Of a DNA stretch of 64,000 bases, positions 1-8,442 are shown one piece after another (position 1 is the first letter of the stretch; each line of letters starts with the position of its first letter). Source of the DNA: Sphingobacterium sp. ML3W (GTDB lineage Bacteria; Bacteroidota; Bacteroidia; Sphingobacteriales; Sphingobacteriaceae); NCBI RefSeq assembly GCF_029542085.1, contig NZ_CP107036.1, positions 3,224,001-3,288,000 on the forward strand. The letters run 5' to 3'. The notes beneath the pieces were generated by a model that was not told the DNA's origin, ran no database searches, and worked only from the letters and a program-made list of their open reading frames with translations. A program made the translations under genes and the position numbers.

Positions 1-191
1 TTAATCTACAACATCCAGTTCGTGAAAACCATCAACATTATTATTCGAATATTGGTTTCTTCCAAAACACTAAAATTGTTAACTCAATAAATTGGTCAAA
101 ATAGAACACAGAACAATTTATAAGCCTATCTTATTTATAAATACCACAAGGATTAATATAAAAGATCTAAAAAGGAATTCTTAAAATTCCC

Positions 192-199
192 TATTTTTG
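192..199 (+). promoter_or_regulatory. Bacteroidota -7 promoter element for the HPP gene
   Basis: TATTTTTG matches the Bacteroidota -7 consensus TAnnTTTG exactly and ends 11 nt before the ATG of the HPP-family gene. I see no convincing -33 TTTG element at the expected distance. The rest of positions 1-191 shows no gene with a start codon. Confidence 0.5.
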
Positions 200-210
200 C
201 GCAGATCAAC

Positions 211-828
211 ATGAAAAATCAACTTCATCGGCAACTCCGTATTTACAGATATGTTATCTATCGGGAAACCTTAATAGATCCCTGGGAACATTTTTGGTCT
301 TTTATTGGTGCATTCGTAGGCATATTTATCATCGCTTTTATTCAATCGCTTCATTTCCCACCATTGGAGAATGTTTTCCTGATCGGATCATTTGGTGCCT
401 CCTCTGTTTTGGTTTATGGAGCCATACAAAGCCCACTTGCGCAACCTCGAAATTTAATCGGTGGTCATGTGGTTTCAGCAATAGCTGGAGTTACCGTAGC
501 ACAGCTACTCCCCGATATCATCTGGCTTACAGCCCCCTTTGCTGTAGCCCTGTCTATCGTATGTATGCAACATACCCGTACATTGCATCCACCGGGAGGA
601 GCAACAGCGCTAATAGCAGTAAGTAGCGGAACCAAAATTTCTTCCTTAGGGTATTGGTATGTATTGAGTCCCGTACTCTCCGGCTGCCTGATTTTATTTA
701 TAGTAGCACTTATTTTTAATAATATCACCAAAAATCGACACTATCCTGTTAAAAGATCACGCTTACGTCGTTCACGGCGACAACATCTAAAATCACGATT
801 TGAACGAACAAAAGGGACATCAACCTAA
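211..828 (+). CDS. HPP family integral membrane protein
   Basis: A 205-residue protein with several hydrophobic segments, roughly at residues 27-45, 52-75, 85-120 and 148-172. The family signature is visible: His126-Pro127-Pro128 followed by GGATAL, and upstream an FGAS segment and a QPRNLIGGH segment, both typical of HPP proteins. The last ~28 residues are strongly basic (runs of K and R) and probably lie in the cytoplasm. HPP proteins are inner-membrane proteins; some have been linked to nitrite transport in plastids and cyanobacteria, but the bacterial role is generally unknown and I infer no substrate here. The gene stands alone, convergent with the outer-membrane protein gene downstream. 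The ATG is favoured because it follows a clear -7 box. Confidence 0.9.
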   Translation: MKNQLHRQLRIYRYVIYRETLIDPWEHFWSFIGAFVGIFIIAFIQSLHFPPLENVFLIGSFGASSVLVYGAIQSPLAQPRNLIGGHVVSAIAGVTVAQLLPDIIWLTAPFAVALSIVCMQHTRTLHPPGGATALIAVSSGTKISSLGYWYVLSPVLSGCLILFIVALIFNNITKNRHYPVKRSRLRRSRRQHLKSRFERTKGTST

Positions 829-897
829 TTTGAATTAGCTAACCCTATCGTACTATCCCACTGTCCGCATATCCATCTCGCTAAGCAGAAGACATTC

Positions 898-3339
898 TTA
901 TTTACGTCGATGTGGGATATGTTCCATTTCCAGTGGATTCTTTTCCTCTTTTCCTTCTTTTTGTCTACTGGCACCAAATTTCCAACTAAATGAGAGACTT
1001 ACCGATCTGTGGTAATAATTGTTGGACGTTGTACTTCTGAATGAAGGTGCTACCGCCATACTCCTTTGTGTCATAACTCGCTGAAATGGATTACTTACTG
1101 TCAATACAATACTGGCTCTATCATTCCAAAGCTCCTTTTGAGCAGCAAATCGATAAGACCATTCGGCCGTATTTCGTCCCTGCAAAGTCACATAACCGTT
1201 GTTATAGTCTCCTGAAATCTGAAGACTGTAACCTTTAGATAGACCATATGAACTACTGAGATTAGCAGCATAAAATCCATTACTATTTCTTACCTGTAAT
1301 GCTGCACTCCTAAACCAGACGTAATAGAGTTCCAGTCCACCATTGAGCATCCAATTCGGTTGCAGTTCCATGGATAGATTGACCTGTGTACCCAAGCGTT
1401 TATTTGTCGCAATATTACTGGGTGTAGTACGTGAAATTCCGAGACTGTCGACGACAGTAAGCTGCTCTATCGAATTATTGTTAGTACTATAATAGACACT
1501 ACTATTCAGATTAAAACCAGATGCTGCATTATAATTGTGTCCTAATTCTACTACCCGAATCCGTTCAGGTCGCAATAGCGGATTTCCCGACAGCAGATTT
1601 CGTGGGTCACTGGCGTTGACATAAGGATTGAGATCCCATATCCACGGTCTACGTATCCGCTCTGTATAGGCGAATTTGAGTTCATGATGGTCATTTAACT
1701 TTTTAGCGACTAACATGGTAGGCACCCAGTCGCCGAATTTAGATTTAAATGAAGGTGTGGAACTCCTGAAATCAGCCCCCAATACTGTTGTCTCAAAACG
1801 AATCCCGGGTCTAATTGTCCACTGATCATCGGTTTCGATTTTTAAACTCATGTAGCCCGCCAATATCGTACTGTAGTAATCCATTTTATCCGACCGAGAT
1901 GGGATTTCTACCAACTCTTCACTTCCCGGAGCATGTTCATTATTGAAAACAATGTAAAGACTACCGGAATTACTTCGCTTCAATTTCATTCCCGTTTCAA
2001 TGACGTTTTTCCCGGTCGCATCTATAGGCTGCGTATAGTCCACCTGAAAATCAAAGTCCCAAGAATCACCTTTGTTCGGTCCTTTCTCCTTAAAAGAGCT
2101 CGCTTCGGACATTTCTTTTTGACTGGTTATGTACTCCGATCTATCGTTTGATCGGGCAGCCAGCCCAAGGATCTGCAACTCCTGTGCTTTACGTCTAAAC
2201 CTTTTGAGATAATTCAGCGAAAGTTCATAGTATTTTACCGAATTCCGCTGCTGACTAAACTGATTATATTCAGCATAGGTTTCTCCATCCTGATATAAGT
2301 TGTAAAGTGAACTACGCGCAGGCCAACTGCCATACCAATAGGACAAGTCTGCTCCGATTTTTTGCGAGCTGTCCGGGCGGTACACAAATCCTAGACTTGC
2401 AGACGCTCCCCTATCCTTTTCAGTTTCATCATTGTGTTGTAAAAGCTCTCCGACCGATACCCTATTGGATAAGGAGGTTCTTTGCAGGGTTGACCTGTTT
2501 CGTTCTCGTTCAGCATTCATCGTTGCATTAAAATTGAAATCAAATTTTTCAGTAGTCGTAGACCAGGAGCCACTTCCAGATTGATCCAAGTTACCTAAAC
2601 TGAAATCCAAACTTCCATGCGTTCCCCGGACAGATTTTTTTGTGATAATATTAATGATACCTGCAGCTCCTTCTGCTTCATATTTTGCAGATGGCGAGGT
2701 GATCACCTCAACAGATTTAATAGAACTTGCAGGAATCATTTTTAAGGCATCTTTCAAATTCTTAGCCATTATTCCAGAGGGAATACCATTAAGCAGAACT
2801 TTAATATTCGTATTCCCACGCATCCGCAATTCCCCATTACTTCCTACTGTTAACAGAGGAACTTTCCGCAATAGGTCTACAGCCGAACCAGCTTTATTAC
2901 TGATATCAGAACCCGCATCATAGATCAATTTATCACTTTTATAGCGTATCGGCTTTCGCTTCCCTTTCACAACAATTTCTTCCAACGATTTAAGCTGACT
3001 GACAAGTCTGATCTCTAATACATTTGATGTAGTTATCGACTTAGACAGATGACTTTCATATCCCACATAAGTAACCAAAATACTTGGACTCCCAGTCTGC
3101 TGCTTACCGAACTTAAATGCGCCTCCCAAATCGGTAGTGACTGTCTGTAAAACTTTTCCCGCAGAAATCAGAGATACTGTTGCATGTTCGATCGGAAGTG
3201 CATTGCTAGCATCGACAACTTTTCCCTTAATTTCATAAATGGTATTTTTCCCACCTTGATGCTGAGCATATAAAGAAGGTAAACATAGGATAGACACAAA
3301 AAGAATAGCAATTGAAAAATGCTTCAAAACACGGAACAT
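898..3339 (-). CDS. TonB-dependent receptor-like outer-membrane beta-barrel protein
   Basis: About 813 residues from the ATG at 3339, which begins a good signal peptide (MFRVLKHFSIAILF, cleaved near YAQ). An in-frame ATG 29 codons upstream at 3426 exists but would bury that signal peptide. Order of parts: a carboxypeptidase-regulatory-like beta-sandwich (about residues 35-115, GKVVDAS...TTDLGGAF), a plug domain (about 130-235, ending AEGAAGIINIITKK), then a large beta-barrel of the outer-membrane beta-barrel family. The last barrel strand (LSFSWKFG) is followed by a charged tail of about 24 residues. No SusD-like partner, anti-sigma factor or TonB gene is adjacent, so the cargo cannot be inferred; it is not a polysaccharide-utilisation locus. 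Confidence 0.9.
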   Translation of the reverse strand: MFRVLKHFSIAILFVSILCLPSLYAQHQGGKNTIYEIKGKVVDASNALPIEHATVSLISAGKVLQTVTTDLGGAFKFGKQQTGSPSILVTYVGYESHLSKSITTSNVLEIRLVSQLKSLEEIVVKGKRKPIRYKSDKLIYDAGSDISNKAGSAVDLLRKVPLLTVGSNGELRMRGNTNIKVLLNGIPSGIMAKNLKDALKMIPASSIKSVEVITSPSAKYEAEGAAGIINIITKKSVRGTHGSLDFSLGNLDQSGSGSWSTTTEKFDFNFNATMNAERERNRSTLQRTSLSNRVSVGELLQHNDETEKDRGASASLGFVYRPDSSQKIGADLSYWYGSWPARSSLYNLYQDGETYAEYNQFSQQRNSVKYYELSLNYLKRFRRKAQELQILGLAARSNDRSEYITSQKEMSEASSFKEKGPNKGDSWDFDFQVDYTQPIDATGKNVIETGMKLKRSNSGSLYIVFNNEHAPGSEELVEIPSRSDKMDYYSTILAGYMSLKIETDDQWTIRPGIRFETTVLGADFRSSTPSFKSKFGDWVPTMLVAKKLNDHHELKFAYTERIRRPWIWDLNPYVNASDPRNLLSGNPLLRPERIRVVELGHNYNAASGFNLNSSVYYSTNNNSIEQLTVVDSLGISRTTPSNIATNKRLGTQVNLSMELQPNWMLNGGLELYYVWFRSAALQVRNSNGFYAANLSSSYGLSKGYSLQISGDYNNGYVTLQGRNTAEWSYRFAAQKELWNDRASIVLTVSNPFQRVMTQRSMAVAPSFRSTTSNNYYHRSVSLSFSWKFGASRQKEGKEEKNPLEMEHIPHRRK

Positions 3340-3580
3340 ATTGTTTGGATTAAATACGATACAAAACAATAAGACTATGTTCTTTTTAAAAAATTTTAAT
3401 GAGGAATAAGGTGAATAAAAGGCCAAACAAACTTCATCATCAAATTAGTAGCTTTGGTCATTCTCTTTTGGGTAGAGATTTAACAATTGCCATCGTCCAT
3501 CAGTCATACAATTGATCAATTGATCAGATAATATGGACGAACGATGGCTGGTCGAAAAAATTTGCTTTCGAATGTAAATA

Positions 3581-3985
3581 TTAAGCGCCTGGAAATTTAC
3601 TCATATCCATATAAAATATCTCCCAAGTGTGGCCATCATAGTCTTCCACCTTTCTTAACTGCATAAAACCATGATCCATCATTGGCATTGGCTCTATTCC
3701 TCCTGCCGCCAGTCCTTTATCAACAATTTCATTTACCCGATCCAGACTCTCCACGGAGAGAGCAAACAGCCCAGCGATATGATTTTTTGTATCGGCTATC
3801 GGCTTATTCGTAAAGGATTTAAATTTATCATGGGTCATGATCATGACAAAAATATGCTCACTCCAAACCATACATTTAGCATCATCATCACAAAATTGTA
3901 GATTTACTTCAAAACCTAATTGAGTATAAAAATCCATTGATTTGTTTACATCTGCCACGGCGAGATTAATAAATACCTGTTTCAT
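3581..3985 (-). CDS. VOC family protein (glyoxalase/extradiol dioxygenase-like)
   Basis: A 134-residue single vicinal-oxygen-chelate unit pair. The N-terminal half starts with the usual FINLAVADVNKSMDFYTQLGFEV strand-helix pattern and the C-terminal half ends with DGHTWEIFYMD, where Glu occupies the usual metal-ligand position. Members bind a divalent metal and act as glyoxalases, dioxygenases or drug-binding resistance proteins; the sequence does not decide between these. It is monocistronic, between the outer-membrane protein gene and a divergent small membrane protein gene. Confidence 0.88.
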   Translation of the reverse strand: MKQVFINLAVADVNKSMDFYTQLGFEVNLQFCDDDAKCMVWSEHIFVMIMTHDKFKSFTNKPIADTKNHIAGLFALSVESLDRVNEIVDKGLAAGGIEPMPMMDHGFMQLRKVEDYDGHTWEIFYMDMSKFPGA

Positions 3986-4116
3986 CTTTTAAAGTTTTAA
4001 TTGCTATTGATAACACAAAATTGCGCATTATGGTTTACAAAAATCTTAGCATAAGACAATAAAATTCGTGCCTGATCAAAATCCCATATCAGCTGGCAGA
4101 ATGAAGCTACAAAAGC

Positions 4117-4124
4117 TATATTTG
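4117..4124 (+). promoter_or_regulatory. Bacteroidota -7 promoter element
   Basis: TATATTTG, an exact TAnnTTTG match, 40 nt upstream of the ATG of the DUF3592-like gene. No clear -33 element is visible. Confidence 0.45.
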
Positions 4125-4164
4125 TATAAGTATTAAGTATAATGTAATCCTTTAATTCTTAAAC

Positions 4165-4548
4165 ATGATCATCATAAGAACCTTCGGTGTTATTTTGCTC
4201 TTGCTAGGTTTATTTCTAGCATACGGGCTATCCAAAGACAGCAGGCTGATGCTCTTTGGCAGCAAAATTAAAGCCGATGTCATTGGGATAGACAGTGTAA
4301 AAAACAAGCGTTTCGGATATCTACATTATCCGATCCTCCAATTCAATTATAAGCAAAAACAAGTTCGTCTAGTGAAGGATTTAAGTAGCATTAACCCCAA
4401 AAAAGTACCTGCTCATATGGAAATATATTACGAGGAAGGTATCGGCATAAGTGATGGTTTTACCGATAGATATGCCATCTTTTCTATTATGAGCATCATC
4501 ATGATAATCTTTGGCATCATAGCTATTCGTACCAAATACCCATATTAA
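4165..4548 (+). CDS. Small DUF3592-like membrane protein
   Basis: A 127-residue protein with a transmembrane helix at residues 3-22 and another at about 103-122, separated by a hydrophilic beta-rich domain (KADVIGIDS...YPILQFNYK). This helix-domain-helix plan and the central strand pattern resemble DUF3592 proteins, whose function is unknown. The assignment rests on topology and a weak motif match. It ends 11 bp before the convergent gene remnant at 4560. Confidence 0.65.
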   Translation: MIIIRTFGVILLLLGLFLAYGLSKDSRLMLFGSKIKADVIGIDSVKNKRFGYLHYPILQFNYKQKQVRLVKDLSSINPKKVPAHMEIYYEEGIGISDGFTDRYAIFSIMSIIMIIFGIIAIRTKYPY

Positions 4549-4559
4549 CCTATATCAGC

Positions 4560-4949
4560 TTATTTGGATAGTTCGGTAAGGTCTGCTTTGGAGAATATAT
4601 GTTCTCCCTTTAGATAGCTATTTGCATCTTTCAGGTAGATATAAATTATTTTTCTAGCTTCTGGATTAGGCAACTTGTATAAGTTATGTACCAGAAACTC
4701 TTTATCCCGCAATCTGTCTTTACTATAATTCAAAAAGGATGGTGCATGTGTCTGTACACTCCAACGGATAAAACGTAAATCAATATTATCAGGATATTTG
4801 ATGATAACCGATTCCAATAATTTCTTACCTTTTTTAAACTGGCCCAGCTTAGAAAAGGGGTTCCCCATATGCTTTGCCCAAAGAATCTCATAAGCAGCAA
4901 GATACCCTTTTTCTGTTGCTGTATTTGCGGCTGCTTCCAGTGTTTTCAA
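4560..4949 (-). pseudogene. 5'-truncated gene for a Bacteroidota helical-repeat hypothetical protein
   Basis: The readable part resembles the C-terminal two thirds of a conserved Bacteroidota hypothetical protein (pattern NPFSKLGQFKKGKKLLE, then LRFIRWSVQ and PSFLNY). The reading frame continues upstream of the only possible start (TTG at 4949) through codons that still look homologous (DKKLCEANLK), then meets a TGA at 5001-5003. No ATG or GTG start, signal peptide or N-terminal domain is present. Family members as I remember them begin with a signal peptide and are longer. A 14-bp-arm palindrome sits exactly in the region where the N-terminus is lost. I therefore call it a remnant; a TTG-initiated short protein of 129 residues cannot be excluded. 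Confidence 0.6.
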
Positions 4950-4966
4950 ATTGGCCTCGCAGAGTT

Positions 4967-4996
4967 TTTTATCTTTAAATGAATTTAAAGATAAAA
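4967..4996. repeat. Perfect palindrome, 14-bp arms with 2-bp spacer
   Basis: Arms 4967-4980 and 4983-4996 are exact reverse complements (core ATCTTTAAAT / ATTTAAAGAT), separated by GA. It lies at the 5' break of the truncated gene at 4560-4949, so it may be a deletion or insertion scar rather than a terminator. The region 5003-5208 beyond it holds no gene I can support. Confidence 0.8.
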
Positions 4997-5208
4997 TGTA
5001 TCATCATATTAACCAAACAAATCGTTGTGTTCATATAAAATTCATCCTCAGACCATACTCAGTCTTATTCTAGTTCATATAACAATATTTTAAGCGCAAG
5101 AGTTTTCTTATTTTTTTCTTTCATCAGAAACCGCTGTCTCATTTTGCCCATCTAAAGCTCATCGCAAACTAGCCTTCCCTTCCCCTTAATTCTGACTTCA
5201 ATACACAT

Positions 5209-5964
5209 TTATTCTTCAAACATTCTTGCATCATAACTTTTGATCACAAAACCACCATACAAGTATCTCGCTTTTCTCGTAATTTTCCTCCCATCCGATT
5301 GGCGATAAAAAGTGTAAGAGATTTCCCTGTTTTTTGCATCGAATTTTATGGGTATTGGTGGATAGGATTTTAAGTGATCCTTACTCGATTGATCACTTTC
5401 AAGAGTAGATTTGTTCTGCAACGGGCTTTCATCAACATTTGTCCAGCTACACACAGATAAAAAATGTTTATTCGAATCAACCACATCCAAATTATCTTCA
5501 TACAGGTAAGCCTTATAACAAGAAAAAGATAACTCATCCATTCTTTTGATTAGTAGGTAATGATGCTGATCAAGCAAATGGAGCTCATAGAAGTAATCAA
5601 AGGTTCTTTCTTGCCTATTGATCACATGTTTATTTTTCAACACATAATTCCAGTGCTCAAAATTACTTCGGAGGGTGAACAGCTCATACGCTCCGGATTT
5701 TTTCAAGCTAAAATCTGAATTTAAACTATCCAACACCTCTCTAAAACTCTTAAAATTTATTATATCATCTTGCTCAAGTGTTTGAATTAATCGTTCACCA
5801 AATTCTTCACAAAGTGCTCTTTTGGTCATCGAATCTTGACTGGAAATCGCTGCATTAAGATCAAGAAATGACTGCACAAGCCTTAACTCTTGGTCGGTCT
5901 GTCCATAGGACCCCTGCGTTACTTGAAGTAATAACGTGAACAGCACTAATTTAAGCAGTTTCAT
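5209..5964 (-). CDS. Secreted hypothetical protein
   Basis: A 251-residue protein with a signal peptide (MKLLKLVLFTLLLQVTQGSYG, cleavage before Q22 likely). The mature part is hydrophilic and rich in Asp, Ser and Leu, with no motif I recognise; it ends with a beta-rich segment (KFDAKNREISYTFYRQSDG). It is the last gene of a three-gene leftward operon, 12 bp after the DUF6882 gene and two genes after the leucine-rich-repeat gene. The operon promoter at about 7510 carries the LytTR-type tandem sites described below, so it is probably exported as part of that response. Confidence 0.7.
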   Translation of the reverse strand: MKLLKLVLFTLLLQVTQGSYGQTDQELRLVQSFLDLNAAISSQDSMTKRALCEEFGERLIQTLEQDDIINFKSFREVLDSLNSDFSLKKSGAYELFTLRSNFEHWNYVLKNKHVINRQERTFDYFYELHLLDQHHYLLIKRMDELSFSCYKAYLYEDNLDVVDSNKHFLSVCSWTNVDESPLQNKSTLESDQSSKDHLKSYPPIPIKFDAKNREISYTFYRQSDGRKITRKARYLYGGFVIKSYDARMFEE

Positions 5965-5976
5965 CTGTTAGCGTTT

Positions 5977-6765
5977 CTATCCATTGAGATTCGTAAGACG
6001 CGACAGCTCATCAAACTCTGCGGTGATCGTGTCCCCTCCTTTTGTTGCTATGAACTGGGCTCCTTGTTCCGATATTTTATAACCTTTTTTTTCCAAATAC
6101 CACTGCAAAGCAATCTTATGGTTCATTTCAAATTGGGAAATTAACTGTGGAAAGACAGACAGTATCCGAAGATGATCATCTTGATATTGACGGTCTAAAA
6201 CATTACTTTTGATCGTCACCAGCATTGCCCCCTGTCCATAATCAGCAATATAATAAGCGCTCGCGTCAAACATTCCGGAGGCGATCAAACCAATGCGGTG
6301 CAACTCATCTTTGGAAAAATCAAAGCTATTGTTGCTGAAAAGATCAATCCCTTGATCTTCACCATATTTTTTTAGTTGAAGAGCCTGCTGCGTAATATTT
6401 TCAGAAAGACCAGATTTGGTATTTGCCCATGCCCAAAGCCAAGTTTCGGACGAATGCGAAAAAGTCCCTAAGACCTGAATCGGAAAATCAAGGTTTGGCC
6501 CAAAACTAATCTCCTCTTTGGTCATATCAATATTCCAATTATTATTACTGATGACCGTTGCAAAATCATACTGTTTATCAAAAGCAATTCCACCAAATCT
6601 TTCAATCAATTCCTGTTCTGTGCAACAGGCTAAGCTATTTTCTGGCCCCTTTGTAGACGTAACCTGTTCTACTTTAGCACCTTGCTCTATCTTAGCTCCT
6701 TGTTCTGCTTCGGTACCCTGTCCTATTTTAGTACCCTTTCCAAAAAGTTTGTTTAAAAATCCCAT
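5977..6765 (-). CDS. DUF6882 domain protein with N-terminal hexapeptide repeats
   Basis: A 262-residue protein without signal peptide. Residues 1-10 form a short basic/hydrophobic leader, residues 11-34 are four near-perfect hexapeptide repeats (GTKIGQ, GTEAEQ, GAKIEQ, GAKVEQ), and the rest matches the DUF6882 pattern: an IQVLGTFSHSSETWLWAWAN segment in the middle and an alpha/beta C-terminal half. DUF6882 has no known function. It is the middle gene of the leftward operon, 10 bp after the leucine-rich-repeat gene and 12 bp before a secreted protein gene. The two cysteines (CC, residues ~47-48) lie just after the repeat linker. Confidence 0.75.
   Translation of the reverse strand: MGFLNKLFGKGTKIGQGTEAEQGAKIEQGAKVEQVTSTKGPENSLACCTEQELIERFGGIAFDKQYDFATVISNNNWNIDMTKEEISFGPNLDFPIQVLGTFSHSSETWLWAWANTKSGLSENITQQALQLKKYGEDQGIDLFSNNSFDFSKDELHRIGLIASGMFDASAYYIADYGQGAMLVTIKSNVLDRQYQDDHLRILSVFPQLISQFEMNHKIALQWYLEKKGYKISEQGAQFIATKGGDTITAEFDELSRLTNLNG
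6664..6735 (-). repeat. 18-bp tandem repeat, four copies, coding
   Basis: Four in-frame 18-bp units encode residues 11-34 of the DUF6882 protein as hexapeptides of the form G-[TA]-x-[IAV]-[EG]-Q. The units differ by a few substitutions each. Such a repeat can change copy number by slippage without breaking the frame. Confidence 0.75.
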
Positions 6766-6775
6766 AATTGTTTCT

Positions 6776-7483
6776 CTATTTTTTCAATTCAGCCAGCAAT
6801 TCTGCCCTTCTAAAACTCTCCCCATTAATTGTCAGTACGATTTCATCGATCTGTTTTAAATCAGCTACTATTTTAAGCAATTCATTTTTTCTATCTATTT
6901 TGATTTTCTTATTGATAAAAAATTCATGAATATAAAGTGTGTTCAGTTTGGGAATGGTCTTTAACTCAGTCAGATCTTTCAATTGAAACATATTGGTTAA
7001 CCGCAATTCGACTAATTGATCCAATTTAGCAAAATCAACTAATTTTTTTGAATTGAGTTCAAACAAAGCAATACGTTCGAGTCCGGAAAAATCACGCAAG
7101 AAAGATAAATCACCCATCTTTGATACAGAGGAAATTTCGAGATTTCGTAATGAGGGTACATGAGGCATGATTAGATAATCACTTTTGGAAGTAAAACCTT
7201 CCAGTCGCAGCGACTCTAGCTCCAGTTCCTCCACAAAATCTAATGTATTTACTGCTCCCTTCGTACTAATAAACAATTGCTTAAGTGACTTACAATTGGC
7301 TAGCGGAGATACATCCTTAACAGTTCCCGCAATTGACAAGTGTTGCAAATTCGTGATTTTCTCGATAAATTTTAGCGAAATGCTCGTATAAAAAAACAGT
7401 TCCAATTTCTCAATCTGGTCGATAGGTTGATCTTTGAGAACATCCAAATCTTTTGCGCTATTGATCTCAATCGCTAATTCCAT
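6776..7483 (-). CDS. Leucine-rich repeat protein
   Basis: A 235-residue protein from the ATG at 7483; an upstream TTG at 7558 is less likely because it would overlap the operator and promoter. From residue ~25 to ~210 it shows irregular 20-24-residue units of the LxxLxLxx(N/T)xLxxL type (for example LEKITNLQHLSIAGTVKD, LPSLRNLEISSVSKMGDL, LDQLVELRLTNMFQLKDL), giving a solenoid expected to bind a partner protein. There is no signal peptide, so it is probably cytoplasmic. It is the first gene of a three-gene operon with a DUF6882 protein and a secreted protein, divergent from a LytTR regulator. Confidence 0.8.
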   Translation of the reverse strand: MELAIEINSAKDLDVLKDQPIDQIEKLELFFYTSISLKFIEKITNLQHLSIAGTVKDVSPLANCKSLKQLFISTKGAVNTLDFVEELELESLRLEGFTSKSDYLIMPHVPSLRNLEISSVSKMGDLSFLRDFSGLERIALFELNSKKLVDFAKLDQLVELRLTNMFQLKDLTELKTIPKLNTLYIHEFFINKKIKIDRKNELLKIVADLKQIDEIVLTINGESFRRAELLAELKK

Positions 7484-7506
7484 AGTACTTATTTTTATGC
7501 TTAACT

Positions 7507-7514
7507 CAAATATA
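7507..7514 (-). promoter_or_regulatory. -7 promoter element of the LRR-DUF6882 operon
   Basis: On the minus strand TATATTTG, an exact TAnnTTTG match, 23 nt upstream of the ATG at 7483. Exactly 29 bp separate it from the nearer of the two operator sites, the same distance as at the promoter at 10545. Confidence 0.7.
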
Positions 7515-7543
7515 CTGAATGCACTAACCAACCTAATTATGCA

Positions 7544-7578
7544 TTTACAATCCGTCAAAATCGTTTATGATTCGTGAA
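7544..7578 (-). promoter_or_regulatory. Tandem LytTR-type operator (two 15-bp sites, 20-bp spacing)
   Basis: Read toward the leftward promoter, the distal site is TTCACGAATCATAAA (7578-7564) and the proximal site TTGACGGATTGTAAA (7558-7544), starting 20 bp apart, i.e. two helical turns. The same pair architecture occurs at 10481-10515. LytTR regulators are known to bind direct repeats about two turns apart; assignment to the adjacent regulator is inference. The sites also lie 120 bp upstream of that regulator and could act on its promoter. Confidence 0.65.
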
Positions 7579-7698
7579 ATTATCGAATATACTGACCGGC
7601 GATCTGTATCACATATTGAAAAAAACAGCACAAATTGTAAATGAATAAGATTTTTTTACTCACAATTATTATTTTTACCGAACAGAAAAGTTTGAAAA

Positions 7699-8442
7699 AT
7701 GATAACAGTAGCGATAATAGAAGATGAACCCGCTGTCCGTAAGGAAATCAGTTACCTCATACAAGAGGAAACCGACACAGAACTAATTGGTTGGAGCGAC
7801 AGTGTCAGAACTGCTGTAAAACTAATTGAAGAAAAGAAACCGGATGTGATCCTAATGGACATTCAACTTAAGGATGGTACAGCGTTCGATCTGCTAAAAA
7901 AACTCAATGTTATCCCACAAAACGTCATATTCATCACAGCGTATAATCATTTTGCCATCAAAGCGATCAAATATGGTGCTTTAGACTACTTGTTAAAACC
8001 TGTTGATCAAACCGAATTAAAAGAAGCATTAGAACGCTACCGTCGTCGCAGCGATAATAATCCGCAATGGATGCAGCAGTTAAACATGGCACAGAATGCA
8101 ATGCACCATGGCGATTTACCAGAAAGTATTGCCCTGACATCCATTCATAATGTACGTATTGTTGCTGTTCACGACATTGTATACTGTAAAGGTGATGGTC
8201 CATATACTTTTTTCTTTCTGAGTGATGGTTCCAAGGAGCTCATATCCAAACCGTTGAAATATTATGAGGAATTGTTACCCGCTCCATATTTCCTACGCAC
8301 CCATCAGTCCTACCTGGTAAACCGTAAGTACATAACCGGTGTTAACCGTTCTGAGTATATTGTATTGAAAAACAAAGAAGAAATACCTATTTCATCGCGA
8401 AGGAAAAACATAATTTTAACCCAGCTTTTCCCAGAGAAATGA
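7699..8442 (+). CDS. LytTR family response regulator
   Basis: A 247-residue regulator. The receiver domain (residues 1-120) has the acidic pocket Glu8-Asp9, phospho-acceptor Asp54 in VILMDIQL, a conserved Thr in FITAYNH and Lys in LLKPVD. The C-terminal LytTR DNA-binding domain (about 140-245) shows the usual VYCKGDGPYTFFFLSDG and FLRTHQSYLVNRKYI segments. It overlaps the next gene by 4 bp (ATGA), so it is translationally coupled to its sensor kinase. Its likely targets are the two flanking operons, whose promoters share tandem 15-bp sites. Confidence 0.95.
   Translation: MITVAIIEDEPAVRKEISYLIQEETDTELIGWSDSVRTAVKLIEEKKPDVILMDIQLKDGTAFDLLKKLNVIPQNVIFITAYNHFAIKAIKYGALDYLLKPVDQTELKEALERYRRRSDNNPQWMQQLNMAQNAMHHGDLPESIALTSIHNVRIVAVHDIVYCKGDGPYTFFFLSDGSKELISKPLKYYEELLPAPYFLRTHQSYLVNRKYITGVNRSEYIVLKNKEEIPISSRRKNIILTQLFPEK

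Noticed and set aside
1..69. Minus-strand open frame ending at position 1 (…HELDVVD stop) that could be the C-terminus of a protein.
   Set aside because: Only 22 codons are open before an in-frame stop and no start codon is present; too short to support as a gene or remnant.
898..3339. Receptor gene as part of a polysaccharide-utilisation locus.
   Set aside because: No SusD-like lipoprotein, glycoside hydrolase or sigma/anti-sigma pair is adjacent.
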